The position numbers and the translations under genes are program-made. Shown one piece after another: positions 17,915-28,840 of a DNA stretch of 64,000 bases. Each line of letters opens with the position of its first letter. Positions within the stretch are counted from its first letter, which is position 1. Origin of the DNA: Streptomyces tateyamensis (GTDB lineage: Bacteria; Actinomycetota; Actinomycetes; Streptomycetales; Streptomycetaceae); NCBI RefSeq assembly GCF_003205575.1, contig NZ_PYBW01000045.1, positions 24,412-88,411 on the forward strand, written 5' to 3'. The notes under the pieces are model-generated. The model was not told where the DNA came from. It was given only the letters and a program-made list of their open reading frames with translations, and did no database searches.

Positions 17915-19372
17915 ATGGCAGAGAAGCAGCCCAACGAGAAACTGACGGCTTGGTTCACCCGCAGCGGCTGGTCCAAGGGCGAGTTCGCCCGCCAGGTCAA
18001 CCGCCAGGCCCGCCAGATGGGCGCCCACCACGTCAGCACCGACACCTCCCGGGTGCGCCGCTGGCTGGACGGCGAGCAGCCGCGGGAGCCGATCCCCAAG
18101 ATCATGTCAGACCTGTTCTCCGAGCGCTTCGGTTCGGTGGTCTCCGAGGAGGACCTCGGCCTGCGGGTGGCCGTCCCGGTCTCCACGGTCGCGGCCAACG
18201 GCGTGGACCTGCCCTGGAGCGGCCCGCAGACGGTCCAGCTGATCAGCGAGTACTCGCGCAGCGACCTGATGCTCAACCGGCGCGGGTTCCTCGGCACCTC
18301 GCTGGCGCTGACCGCCGGCGCCGCGCTGATCGAGCCGATGCAGCGCTGGCTGACCCCGGGCCCCAGCGGCGCGCCGGTCGGCATCCTGGCCGTGGCCAAC
18401 GGCGGCGAGCCGTACACCGGCCGGCTCTCCGAGCCCGAGCTGCAGCTGCTGGAGCAGACCACCGTGATGTTCCGCCAGTGGGACGCGCAGAACGGCGGCG
18501 GCCTGCGCCGCAAGGCGGTGGTCGGCCAGCTGCACGAGGTGACCGACCTGCTGCAGGAGACCTACCCGCCCCAGGTCACCCAGCGGCTGTTCCGCCTCAC
18601 CGCCGAGCTGGCCCACCTGGCCGGGTGGATGTCCTACGACGTGGGCATGCACCCCAGCGCGCAGAAGTACTACGTGCTGGCGCTGCACGCGGCCAAGGAG
18701 GCCGGCGACCGCCCGTTCGGCGCACTGATCCTGACCGACATGGCCCGCCAGATGATCCACCTCAACCGCGGCGAGGACGCGCTGGAGCTGATCCACCTGG
18801 CCCAGTACGGCAGCCGGGACACCGCGCCGCCGCGCCAGCAGGCCCTGCTCTACGCGATGGAGGCCCGCGCCTACTCCAACACCGGCGAGGTGAACCGGTG
18901 CGCCCGCGCGGTCCGGCTGGCCGAGGACACCTTCAGCGACACCGGCTCGGTCGAGCAGGACCCGGACTGGCTGCGCTTCTTCACCAAGGCCGAGCTCTAC
19001 GCGGAGAACGCGCACTCCTTCCGCGACCTGGCCTACCACTCCAGCCGCAGCCCGCGGTACGCCTCGCTGGCCGCCCCGCACATGGAGACCGCGGTCGACC
19101 TGTTCCGCCAGGACATGGAGAACCACACCCGCTCCTACGCCTTCAACCTGGTCGGGATGGCCAGCGTGCACCTGCTGCAGGGTGAACCGGAGCAGGCGGC
19201 GGTGATCGCCGAGGAGGCGGTGGAGATCGCCGGAAAGGTGCGCTCGGAGCGGCTGAACACCCGGGTGCGCAAGACCACCGAGGCGGCCAACCGGGACTAC
19301 CGCTCGGTTCCGGCCGTCGGCCGGCTGGCCGAGCTGGTGGTCGAGCAGATCCCGGAGTACGAGGCGGTCTGA
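17915..19372 (+). CDS. nsdA: NsdA-type regulator of development and antibiotic production
   Basis: The 485-residue product starts MAEKQPNEKLTAWFTRSGW and has a helix-turn-helix-like N-terminal part (to about residue 80). This is followed by tetratricopeptide-like helices across the remainder (for example FRLTAELAHLAGWM, YYVLALHAAKEA, ALELIHLAQYG). This matches NsdA of S. coelicolor (negatively affecting Streptomyces differentiation), whose loss raises actinorhodin output and accelerates sporulation. The hydrophobic stretch near residue 128 (RRGFLGTSLALTAGAAL) is a family feature resembling a Tat signal but is internal. Position between ftsY and amtB agrees with the Streptomyces order. Assignment by memory of family, not by search. 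Confidence 0.85.
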   Translation: MAEKQPNEKLTAWFTRSGWSKGEFARQVNRQARQMGAHHVSTDTSRVRRWLDGEQPREPIPKIMSDLFSERFGSVVSEEDLGLRVAVPVSTVAANGVDLPWSGPQTVQLISEYSRSDLMLNRRGFLGTSLALTAGAALIEPMQRWLTPGPSGAPVGILAVANGGEPYTGRLSEPELQLLEQTTVMFRQWDAQNGGGLRRKAVVGQLHEVTDLLQETYPPQVTQRLFRLTAELAHLAGWMSYDVGMHPSAQKYYVLALHAAKEAGDRPFGALILTDMARQMIHLNRGEDALELIHLAQYGSRDTAPPRQQALLYAMEARAYSNTGEVNRCARAVRLAEDTFSDTGSVEQDPDWLRFFTKAELYAENAHSFRDLAYHSSRSPRYASLAAPHMETAVDLFRQDMENHTRSYAFNLVGMASVHLLQGEPEQAAVIAEEAVEIAGKVRSERLNTRVRKTTEAANRDYRSVPAVGRLAELVVEQIPEYEAV

Positions 19373-19498
19373 CCGGGGCCGCGCCGCGGACCCGGGGTGA
19401 TCGTCCGGACACCCCGGGTGGCGTGCGAGGGCACGGTACCCCTGTTTCTGTCATGGCGCGGCCGTAGTTCACGTACCCGTAACTGGGACGTCAGCCGT

Positions 19499-19536
19499 GT
19501 CACGATGGCGAAACACCGAGCCGCACTGGCCGAAAC
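19499..19536 (+). promoter_or_regulatory. GlnR operator upstream of amtB
   Basis: GTCAC at 19499-19503, six bases, then GAAAC at 19510-19514 match a GlnR a-site/b-site pair (consensus gTnAc-n6-GaAAc). A second GAAAC at 19532-19536 is 22 bases later, the expected period, with its partner a-site degenerate. In S. coelicolor GlnR activates amtB-glnK-glnD under nitrogen limitation, so the same control is likely here. Confidence 0.8.
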
Positions 19537-19630
19537 CCGCCCCCGGCACTCTCCTCTTCATCGCCGACACCCCGGGTGGCACGGGACAGGATCCCGCGGG
19601 TGGAGCGGCTTTCACCACGAGGAGACGCCG

Positions 19631-21303
<1,673 letters not shown>

Positions 21304-21343
21304 CTCCGTCCACCGAAACTCCCCCCACCAACTGAGTCCTTCG

Positions 21344-21373
21344 AGCGGACCCGCGAGCAGTCGCGGGTCCGCT
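21344..21373 (+). terminator. hairpin between glnB and glnD
   Basis: Arms 21344-21356 and 21361-21373 form a perfect 13-bp stem with a GCAG tetraloop. It lies in the 98-base glnB-glnD gap and could lower glnD expression relative to amtB-glnB. Confidence 0.75.
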
Positions 21374-21401
21374 GACGGCGTTTCACCACCCGGGAGCCCC
21401 A

Positions 21402-23834
21402 GTGACCACGATCGACTCCGCCGAACCCGCCGCCTACCAGTCGGCCCGCGCCGCCCTGCTCGCCGACCCGGAGCTGACCGGCCGGCCCCGCCGCGCCGCG
21501 CTCGCCGCGCTCACCGACCGCTGGCTGGCCGCGCTGCTCGCCCGGGCCGGCGCGCCCGACTCGGTTGCCCTGGTCGCGGTCGGCGGGTACGGGCGCGGCG
21601 AGCTGTCCCCGCGCAGCGACCTGGACCTGTTGCTGCTGCACGAGGGCGGCGAGGTGGCCGCGCTGGCCGACCGGATCTGGTACCCCGTCTGGGACAGCGG
21701 AGTGGCGCTGGACCACTCGGTCCGCACGCTCGCCGAGGCGCGCTCGGTGGCCGCCGCGGACCTGAAGGCGCAGCTCGGCCTGCTGGACGCCCGGCACCTG
21801 GCCGGCAACGCCGCGCTGACCGCCCAGCTGCGCTCGGCGGTGCTGGGCGACTGGCGGGCCGGCGCCGCCGAACGGCTGCCGCAGCTGTGCGAGCTGGGCC
21901 GCGAGCGGGCCGAGCGCCACGGTGAACTGGCGTTCCTGCTGGAGCCCGACCTCAAGGAGGCCCGCGGCGGCCTACGCGACCTGGTGGCGCTGGACGCCGT
22001 CGCCGCCTCCTGGCTGGCCGACGCGCCCAGGGAGGGGTTGGCCGAGGCGCGCGAGGTGCTCGCCGACGTGCGCGACGCGCTGCACCTGGTGACCGGGCGG
22101 GCCACCGAGCGGCTCAGCCTGCAGGACCAGGACCAGGTGGCCCGGCTGCTCGGCGTGCTGGACGCGGACACCCTGCTGCGCCAGGTCTACCGGTCCGGGC
22201 GGACCGTGGCCTACGCCGGCGACGTCACCTGGCGCGCGGTGGACCGGCTGCTGGAGAGCCGCCGGTCCCGGAGCCGGCGCGGCTTCGGCTTCCCGTTCAC
22301 CGGGCTCGGCCGCGGCTCCGGTGCGGTGGCCCGGGGCGTGGTGGAGCGCCGCCCGCTGGCCGAGGGCGTGGTGGAGCAGGACGGCGAGGCGGTGCTGGCC
22401 CAGTCGGCCCGGCCGGCCGCCGACCCGGTGCTCTGGCTGCGGGCCGCGGCGGCCGCCGCGCAGGCCGGGCTGACGGTGGCTCACGCCACGGTGCGCCGGC
22501 TGGCCGCGGAGAGCAGAGCGCTCCCGGTGCCGTGGCCGGACGAGGCGCGCGAGCAGCTGGTCACCCTGCTGGGCGCGGGCGAGGCCTGCGTGCCGGTCTG
22601 GGAGGCGCTGGAGGCGGAGGGGCTGATCACCCGGCTGCTGCCGGACTGGGAGCGGGTGCGCTGGCGCCCGCAGCGCAACGCGGTGCACGTGTGGACGGTG
22701 GACCGGCACCTGGTGGAGACGGCGGTGCGGGCGGCGGCGATGACCCGCCGGGTGGCCCGTCCGGACCTGCTGCTGGTGGTGGCGCTGCTGCACGACATGG
22801 GGAAGGGCTGGCCCGGCGACCACTCGGAGGCCGGCGAGGTGATCGTGCGGGACATGGCCGCCCGGATGGGCTTCGACCAGGACGACACCGAGAGCCTGGC
22901 GCTGCTGGTGCGCCACCACCTGACCCTGGTGGACACCGCCACCCGGCGCGATCCGGACGACCCGGCCACGGTCGAGCTGATCGCCAAGACGGTCGGCACG
23001 GTGCGGCACCTGGAGCTGCTGCACGCGCTGACCGAGGCGGACGCCACCGCGACCGGGCCGGCCGCCTGGAGCGCCTGGCGGGCCTCGCTGGTGACGGGGC
23101 TGGTGGAGCGGGTGGCCGCGGTGCTCGCGGGGAAGGAGCACCCGGCGCTCGGCGGGGCGCCGGCGGCGGCCTCGGTGGCGGAGGAGCGGCTGGCGGTCGA
23201 GGCGGCCCGCAGCGGCGAGCCGGCGCTGCTGCTGCGGGCCGAGGTGGCCCACGCCCTGGCGGCGGGCGAGGCGATGGGCGTCGAGCTGGCGCTGGCGCTG
23301 CCGGACCGCCCGGGGCTGCTCGGCACGGTGGCCGGGGTACTGGCGCTGAACCGGCTGACGGTCCGTTCGCTGACCCTGCGGGAGCTGGACCCGATCGGGG
23401 CCGGCCCGGTGCTGCTCTTCTCCTGGCGAGTGGCGGCCGAGTTCGGCGAGCTCCCGGAGGCCGCCCGGCTGCGGGCGGACCTGCGCCGGGCACTGGACGG
23501 CTCGCTGGACCCGGGGCGGCGGCTGGCCGAGCGGGACGCGGCCGCCCCGCGCCGCCGCGGCACCGCCCCGCCCCCGCCGCTGGTCACGGTGGCCCCGGGC
23601 GGCGCCTCGGCCAGCGCCACCGTGCTGGAGGTGCGCGCGCACGACGTGCCCGGGCTGCTGCACCGGATCGGCCGGGCGCTGGACGACACCGAGGTACGGG
23701 TACGCACGGCCCTGGTCTCCACCCTGGGCGCCGACGCCGTGGACGTCTTCTACCTCACCGATCCGGCCGGCCGGCCACTGGCGCCGCAGGCCGCCCGGCG
23801 GGTCGCCGAACAGGTGCAGCAGGCGTTGCGCTGA
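21402..23834 (+). CDS. glnD: PII nucleotidyltransferase/removing enzyme GlnD
   Basis: GlnD adds and removes a nucleotide on PII in response to glutamine; in Streptomyces the group is AMP. The 810-residue protein has the nucleotidyltransferase motif VGGYGRGELSPRSDLDLL early in the chain. It also has an HD hydrolase domain with ALLHDMGKGWPGDHSEAG, and two ACT domains at the C-terminus (LALPDRPGLLG and RAHDVPGLLHRIG). The GTG start gives MTTIDSAEPAAY. Its distance from glnB and the intervening hairpin suggest reduced co-expression with the operon. ffh lies downstream. Confidence 0.94.
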   Translation: MTTIDSAEPAAYQSARAALLADPELTGRPRRAALAALTDRWLAALLARAGAPDSVALVAVGGYGRGELSPRSDLDLLLLHEGGEVAALADRIWYPVWDSGVALDHSVRTLAEARSVAAADLKAQLGLLDARHLAGNAALTAQLRSAVLGDWRAGAAERLPQLCELGRERAERHGELAFLLEPDLKEARGGLRDLVALDAVAASWLADAPREGLAEAREVLADVRDALHLVTGRATERLSLQDQDQVARLLGVLDADTLLRQVYRSGRTVAYAGDVTWRAVDRLLESRRSRSRRGFGFPFTGLGRGSGAVARGVVERRPLAEGVVEQDGEAVLAQSARPAADPVLWLRAAAAAAQAGLTVAHATVRRLAAESRALPVPWPDEAREQLVTLLGAGEACVPVWEALEAEGLITRLLPDWERVRWRPQRNAVHVWTVDRHLVETAVRAAAMTRRVARPDLLLVVALLHDMGKGWPGDHSEAGEVIVRDMAARMGFDQDDTESLALLVRHHLTLVDTATRRDPDDPATVELIAKTVGTVRHLELLHALTEADATATGPAAWSAWRASLVTGLVERVAAVLAGKEHPALGGAPAAASVAEERLAVEAARSGEPALLLRAEVAHALAAGEAMGVELALALPDRPGLLGTVAGVLALNRLTVRSLTLRELDPIGAGPVLLFSWRVAAEFGELPEAARLRADLRRALDGSLDPGRRLAERDAAAPRRRGTAPPPPLVTVAPGGASASATVLEVRAHDVPGLLHRIGRALDDTEVRVRTALVSTLGADAVDVFYLTDPAGRPLAPQAARRVAEQVQQALR

Positions 23835-23922
23835 CCGGGTGGGGCCGGTCCGGCGGCCGTCCGGATACCCTGGTGGGCGACGACCGTACTCATACCGATG
23901 CCGCAAGGGACCCGCGACCGAC

Positions 23923-25476
23923 GTGTTCGACACTCTTTCCGACCGCCTCGCAGCGACGTTCAAGAACCTGAGGGGCAAGGGCCGCCTCAGCGAGGCGGAC
24001 ATCGACGCCACCGCCCGGGAGATCCGGATCGCGCTGCTGGAGGCGGATGTCGCGCTGCCGGTGGTGCGGGCCTTCATCAAGCAGGTCAAGGACCGCGCGC
24101 TGGGTTCCGAGGTGTCCGGCGCGCTCAACCCGGCCCAGCAGATCATCAAGATCGTCAACGAGGAGCTCGTCAACATCCTCGGTGGCGAGACCCGCCGGCT
24201 GAGGTACGCCAAGACCGGGCCGACGGTGATCATGCTGGCCGGCCTCCAGGGCGCCGGCAAGACCACCCTGGCCGGCAAGCTGGGCCACTGGCTGAAGAAG
24301 CAGAAGCACACCCCGCTGCTGGTCGCCTGCGACCTGCAGCGCCCCAACGCGGTCAACCAGCTCGGCATCGTGGCCGAGCGGGCCGGAGTGGCCTTCTACG
24401 GCCCGCAGCCGGGCAACGGCGTGGGCGACCCGGTCCAGGTGGCCCGGGACTCGATCGAGTACGCCAAGCAGAAGCAGTACGACGTCGTCATCGTCGACAC
24501 CGCCGGCCGCCTGGGCATCGACGCCGAGCTGATGCAGCAGGCCGCCGACATCCGGGCCGCGGTCGACCCGGACGAGGTCCTCTTCGTGGTCGACGCGATG
24601 ATCGGCCAGGACGCGGTGACCACCGCCCAGGCCTTCCTCGAGGGCGTCGACTTCACCGGCGTGGTGCTCTCCAAGCTGGACGGCGACGCCCGCGGTGGCG
24701 CCGCGCTCTCGGTGGCGCACGTCACCGGCCGGCAGATCATGTTCGCCTCGAACGGCGAGAAGGTCGACGAGTTCGACGCCTTCCACCCCGACCGGATGGC
24801 CTCGCGCATCCTGGGCATGGGTGACGTGCTGTCGCTGATCGAGCGGGCCGAGCAGACCTTCTCGCAGGCCGAGGCCGAGAAGATGGCCGCCAAGCTGCAG
24901 GGCGGCGGCAAGGACTTCACCCTCGACGACTTCCTGTCCCAGCTGGAGCAGGTCCAGAAGATGGGCTCGATCTCCAAGCTGCTCGGCATGCTGCCGGGGA
25001 TGGGCCAGATCCGGGACCAGATCAACAACATCGACGACAGGGACGTCAACCGGGTCGGCGCGATCATCAAGTCGATGACCCCGGCCGAGCGGACCGACCC
25101 GAAGCTCATCAACGGCTCGCGCCGACTGCGCATCGCCAAGGGTTCCGGGGTCGGCGTCGGCGAGGTCAACAACCTGGTCGAGCGGTTCTTCGAGGCCCGC
25201 AAGATGATGACCGCGATGGCCTCGGGCAAGGGGATCCCCGGCATGCCGGGCCTGCCCGGCATGGGCGGCGGCAAGAAGAACGCCAAGAAGGCGCCGGCCG
25301 CCAAGGGCAAGCGCAAGTCCGGCAACCCGCTCAAGCGCGCGCAGGAGGAGCAGGCCGCCGCGGCCCGCCGGGCGGCCGGCCCGCAGGCGGGCGCCCCCGG
25401 CGACGCCTTCGGGCTGGGCCAGGGCCAGGGGCCGGGCGGGTTCGAGCTGCCCAAGGAGATCAAGGACCTGCTGTAG
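23923..25476 (+). CDS. ffh: signal recognition particle protein Ffh
   Basis: Ffh binds 4.5S RNA and signal sequences on nascent chains and delivers them to FtsY. The 517-residue protein has the N domain, the GTPase domain with GLQGAGKTT at 107-115, DTAGR, and SKLDGDARGG. A Met-rich M domain follows, ending in low-complexity basic and Gly/Met segments (GMPGLPGMGGGKKN). The GTG at 23923 gives MFDTLSDRLAATF, the family start; the frame is open upstream from 23839 but without homology. The length is at the long end of the family because of the tail. Confidence 0.96.
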   Translation: MFDTLSDRLAATFKNLRGKGRLSEADIDATAREIRIALLEADVALPVVRAFIKQVKDRALGSEVSGALNPAQQIIKIVNEELVNILGGETRRLRYAKTGPTVIMLAGLQGAGKTTLAGKLGHWLKKQKHTPLLVACDLQRPNAVNQLGIVAERAGVAFYGPQPGNGVGDPVQVARDSIEYAKQKQYDVVIVDTAGRLGIDAELMQQAADIRAAVDPDEVLFVVDAMIGQDAVTTAQAFLEGVDFTGVVLSKLDGDARGGAALSVAHVTGRQIMFASNGEKVDEFDAFHPDRMASRILGMGDVLSLIERAEQTFSQAEAEKMAAKLQGGGKDFTLDDFLSQLEQVQKMGSISKLLGMLPGMGQIRDQINNIDDRDVNRVGAIIKSMTPAERTDPKLINGSRRLRIAKGSGVGVGEVNNLVERFFEARKMMTAMASGKGIPGMPGLPGMGGGKKNAKKAPAAKGKRKSGNPLKRAQEEQAAAARRAAGPQAGAPGDAFGLGQGQGPGGFELPKEIKDLL

Positions 25477-25499
25477 GTCGCCGGTTGAACCCCGCACCG

Positions 25500-25527
25500 A
25501 CGGCCCGCCACCGAGGTGGCGGGCCGT
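25500..25527 (+). terminator. terminator after ffh
   Basis: ACGGCCCGCCACC at 25500-25512 pairs with its complement at 25515-25527, giving an 11- to 13-bp stem with a tight loop, followed by TTGG. It sits 24 bases after the ffh stop codon. Confidence 0.8.
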
Positions 25528-25560
25528 TGGCATGCGCTCCGGATGCCCCATGATGGTCCG

Positions 25561-26082
25561 ATGACCCGAGTGACCATCCGCACCCCGAAGGCCTCCGACG
25601 CCGCCGGCTACGCCGCCGCGGTCCGCCGCTCCGCCGCGCACATCGGGCGGTGGAACCCGGTGGAGCCGGACGGGCTGCCGGACCTGATGCAGCGTCAGGG
25701 ACCGGGCCTGCGGACCTTCCTGATCGTCGACCGGGAGGACGGGGGCCTGGTCGGCAAGTGCAACGTGTCCAACATCGTGATGGGCCGGTACTGCAACGCG
25801 GCGCTCGGCTACGACAGCTACCTGCCCTACGCCGGGACCGGCCGGATGACCGAGGGGATGCGGCTGGTGGTGGACCGCTGCTTCGCCGACCCGAGCGTGG
25901 GCGGGCTCGGCCTGCACCGGCTGGAGATCAGCGTGCAGCCGGAGAACGACCGCTCGATCGCGCTGGCCCGCCGGCTCGGCTTCCGGCACGAGGGCTTCAC
26001 CCCCCGGATGCTCTTCCTGGACGGCGCCTGGCGCGACCACGAGCGGTTCGCCCTGACGGTGGAGGAGTGGCCCACGTCCTGA
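25561..26082 (+). CDS. GNAT-family N-acetyltransferase (RimJ/RimL-like)
   Basis: This 173-residue protein begins MTRVTIRTPKASDA and has the GNAT acetyl-CoA-binding region in its second half. The C-terminal LGLHRLEISVQPENDRSIALARRLGF pattern, with Leu-His-Arg-Leu-Glu followed by Asn-x-x-Ser-x-x-Ala-x-x-x-Gly-Phe, is diagnostic of the RimJ/RimL branch. These enzymes acetylate ribosomal proteins, amino acids or small amines; the substrate here is unknown. The ATG lies seven bases after CATGAT (25549-25554), with TTGGCA 16 bases further up, so it is probably leaderless. It is convergent with a methyltransferase gene. Confidence 0.85.
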   Translation: MTRVTIRTPKASDAAGYAAAVRRSAAHIGRWNPVEPDGLPDLMQRQGPGLRTFLIVDREDGGLVGKCNVSNIVMGRYCNAALGYDSYLPYAGTGRMTEGMRLVVDRCFADPSVGGLGLHRLEISVQPENDRSIALARRLGFRHEGFTPRMLFLDGAWRDHERFALTVEEWPTS

Positions 26083-26113
26083 CCGGGAGCCGCCCGGCCG
26101 GCCCGGCGTCGTG

Positions 26114-26896
26114 TCAGGAGCCGACGGCCAGCAGGTAGTGGAACTCGGCGTGCAGCCGGACCGTGCCGTCCGCCCGGCCGAACGGGTGCAGGGCCTCGGC
26201 CAGCTCCTTGGCCACCAGCGCCTCACCCGAACAGCCGATCGCCCGGTCGTACCAACCGGTGGCCAGCAGCCCGCGCAGCGCGCTGTCCAGGTCGGCGTAG
26301 CCGAACGGGCAGGCGACCCGCCCGCGCCCGACGGTGCGCAGCCCCGCCGCCGCCGCGCTCTCGCCCAACTCCGCCGCGCGCAGCGGCTCCGGCGTGCGAC
26401 CGCGGCCCGAGCGCCGGTGTGCCACCTCCAGCACCGCCGCGAAGTCGTCCTGCGCCGCCGGCCCGGGGCCGGCCAGCACCACCACGCCGCCGGGCAGCGT
26501 CAGCCGGGCCGCCTCGCGCAGCGTGCGGTGCACCTGCTCGCCCAGCCGCAGCGGCTCGAGCACCGTCACCACCTGGTGCGCCGTCCGGGTGGCGTGCGAG
26601 TCGGCCACCACCGGCAGCCGGCGGGCCCGGGCCCGCTCGCGCAGCGGGCCGTCCGGCTCCACCCCGGCCACCTGGGCACCGCGCGCCTGGGCCAGCAGCA
26701 GTGCCAGCCCGGAGCGGCAGCCGAGGTCCAGCAGGCTGCTGGCACCGCCCAGGCCCACCCGCTCGTGCACCGCCTGGTAGAGCGGCAGCAGGGTGCGCTC
26801 CTGGATCTCCGCCCAGTCCCGGGCGCGCTGCTCGCGGGCCTGGTCGATACTCCGGGACCGGATCAGATCCGGGGCAGTGCCGTGCGCTGAAGCCAT
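26114..26896 (-). CDS. class I SAM-dependent methyltransferase
   Basis: This 260-residue protein has the class I methyltransferase motif I LDLGCRSG at about 56-63, followed by acidic VAGVEPD at the second strand. Motif LTLPGGVVVLAGPG lies further on. Substrate is unknown. A start at 26896 (MASAHGTAPDL) is chosen because GGAG lies eight bases upstream on the reverse strand; the frame extends 36 codons further but without support. Divergent from proS across roughly 190 bases. Confidence 0.82.
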   Translation of the reverse strand: MASAHGTAPDLIRSRSIDQAREQRARDWAEIQERTLLPLYQAVHERVGLGGASSLLDLGCRSGLALLLAQARGAQVAGVEPDGPLRERARARRLPVVADSHATRTAHQVVTVLEPLRLGEQVHRTLREAARLTLPGGVVVLAGPGPAAQDDFAAVLEVAHRRSGRGRTPEPLRAAELGESAAAAGLRTVGRGRVACPFGYADLDSALRGLLATGWYDRAIGCSGEALVAKELAEALHPFGRADGTVRLHAEFHYLLAVGS

Positions 26897-27088
26897 CTGA
26901 TGGGCCTCCCATCGGTCCGGTACGGAACATCCGCCTGACTCTCCCGCCCCTGCTCCAGCCAACAGCCGCCCGGGCACGCCGTCCAGAGGAGCGCGCCGGA
27001 GCATTCACTCCGCCGGGCGTGCGCCCCCCGGTTCCGCGGGCCGAAACCGATTCACGCTCGCGGTGCCCGGCACCGTACGATTCGGGCC

Positions 27089-28501
27089 ATGGCAAAGGCT
27101 CCCATTCTCACCCCCCAGGCGGAGGACTTCCCGCGCTGGTACCAGGATCTGATCAACAAGGCCGAGCTGGCCGACAACGGTCCGGTGCGCGGCACCATGG
27201 TCATCCGACCGTACGGCTACGGCCTGTGGGAGCGGATGCAGCAGGAGATGGACGCGCGGATCAAGAAGGCGGGCGCGCAGAACGCCTACTTCCCGATGTT
27301 CATCCCGCAGTCCTACCTGACCCGCGAGGCCGAGCACGTCGAGGGCTTCGCCCCCGAGCTCGCGGTGGTCACCCACGGCGGGGGCAAGGACCTGGAGGAG
27401 CCGGTGGTGGTCCGGCCCACCTCCGAGACCATCATCAACGAGTACTTCTCCAAGTGGGTGCAGAGCCACCGCGACCTGCCGCTGCTGATCAACCAGTGGG
27501 CCAACGTGGTCCGTTGGGAGCTGCGGCCGCGCGTCTTCCTGCGCACCACCGAGTTCCTCTGGCAGGAGGGCCACACCGCCCACGCCACCTACGAGGACGC
27601 CCGCGAGTACGCCTCGATGATCCACACCGACGTCTACGGCGACTTCATGACCAACGTGCTCGGCATCGACGTGGTGCTGGGCCGCAAGACGGTCAGGGAG
27701 CGCTTCGCCGGCGCCATCAACACCCTCACCCTGGAGGGCATGATGGGCGACGGCAAGGCGCTGCAGCTGGGCACCAGCCACGAGCTGGGCCAGAACTTCG
27801 CCAAGGTCTTCAACACCACCTACCAGCTGCAGGGCGCCGAGCGCGAGCACGTCTGGCAGACCTCCTGGGGCGTCTCCACCCGGATGGTCGGCGGCCTGAT
27901 CATGTCGCACGGCGACGACAACGGCCTGCGGGTACCGCCGCGGCTGGCCGCCGTGCAGGCCGTGGTGCTGGCCATCAAGGGCGACGAGGCGGTGATCGCC
28001 AAGGTCCGCGAGATCGGCGCCAAGCTGGAGGCGGCCGGCATCCGCACCGTGGTGGACGACCGCACCGACACCCCGTTCGGCCGCCGCGCGGTGGACTGGG
28101 AGCTCAAGGGCGTCCCGGTGCGCATCGAGGTCGGCCCGCGCGACCTGGAGGCCGGCACCGCGATGCTGGCCCGCCGGATCCCCGGCGGCAAGGAGCCGGT
28201 CCAGATCGACACGCTGGCCGCGGTGCTGCCGGGCCTGCTGGAGGAGGACCAGGCGCTGCTGCTGCGCCAGTCCCGCGAGCGCCGCGAGGCCCGCACGGTG
28301 GACGTCAAGACCCTGGAGGAGTGCGTCGAGGCCGCCGCCACCGGCTGGGGCCGGATCTCCTGGGCCGAGCTCGGCCCGGAGGGCGAGGCGAAGCTGGCCG
28401 AGCAGGGCGTCTCGGTGCGCTGCCTGGTCGCCGCCGACGGTTCGGTGCCCGGCTCGTACGACCAGGAGGGCAACATCGCGATCGTCGCGCGGGCGTACTG
28501 A
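27089..28501 (+). CDS. proS: prolyl-tRNA synthetase, archaeal/eukaryal-type short form
   Basis: ProS charges tRNA-Pro with proline. This 470-residue form lacks the large insertion (editing) domain of the standard bacterial enzyme and matches the archaeal/eukaryal-like class: N-terminal MAKAPILTPQAEDFPRWYQ, class II motif 2 FLRTTEFLWQEGHT, and motif 3-like GLIMSHGDDNGLRVPPRL. A C-terminal anticodon-binding domain and a zinc-free C-terminal segment follow. Streptomyces also carry a bacterial-type proS near nusA, so this could be a second copy. ATG lies eight bases after TACGAT (27076-27081), so it may be leaderless. Confidence 0.92.
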   Translation: MAKAPILTPQAEDFPRWYQDLINKAELADNGPVRGTMVIRPYGYGLWERMQQEMDARIKKAGAQNAYFPMFIPQSYLTREAEHVEGFAPELAVVTHGGGKDLEEPVVVRPTSETIINEYFSKWVQSHRDLPLLINQWANVVRWELRPRVFLRTTEFLWQEGHTAHATYEDAREYASMIHTDVYGDFMTNVLGIDVVLGRKTVRERFAGAINTLTLEGMMGDGKALQLGTSHELGQNFAKVFNTTYQLQGAEREHVWQTSWGVSTRMVGGLIMSHGDDNGLRVPPRLAAVQAVVLAIKGDEAVIAKVREIGAKLEAAGIRTVVDDRTDTPFGRRAVDWELKGVPVRIEVGPRDLEAGTAMLARRIPGGKEPVQIDTLAAVLPGLLEEDQALLLRQSRERREARTVDVKTLEECVEAAATGWGRISWAELGPEGEAKLAEQGVSVRCLVAADGSVPGSYDQEGNIAIVARAY

Positions 28502-28840
28502 TTGGCATGGCCCCACGCCAATTGAGTAACCAGTAGGTGACAGCGTCTCGTCTACTGGCCAGTCAACTCCCCGTGCGGCCCGAGTAGCGGTACGGTGTAC
28601 GGCCCGTGGCCCTGTCAAAACAGGGGGCGCGGGCCGCACACAGCGGCATGGCGGTCCGCCGTGCCCACAGATCGGCCGACCCGGCGAGGATCGTTGGGTG
28701 CAGACACCGAGGGGGTTGGTCTTGCGTCAGAATTCGCTTGCTCAGCGCGGGCGTTGTCACGCCCTGCTGAGAGTTTCCGGGGAAAGCCCGGGAACCGCGC
28801 AGAACTGGAACATCGGCCCTGACTCCCTCGTTGGCATAGC
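28502..28840. other. intergenic region with nested hairpins
   Basis: A structured hairpin at about 28600-28636 (outer 7-bp CGGCCCG/CGGGCCG and inner 6-bp CCCTGT/ACAGGG) may be a proS terminator. Further on, 28740-28771 (CTCAGC/GCTGAG plus an inner 6-bp stem) and 28779-28793 (CCGGG/CCCGG) are smaller hairpins. No gene or tRNA is evident. Structured leader or small RNA cannot be excluded. Confidence 0.4.

Noticed and set aside
28595..28822. Small ORF and possible tRNA in the proS to HExxH gap
   Set aside because: No cloverleaf or T-loop sequence seen; hairpins alone do not support a tRNA, and the ORF lacks bias.
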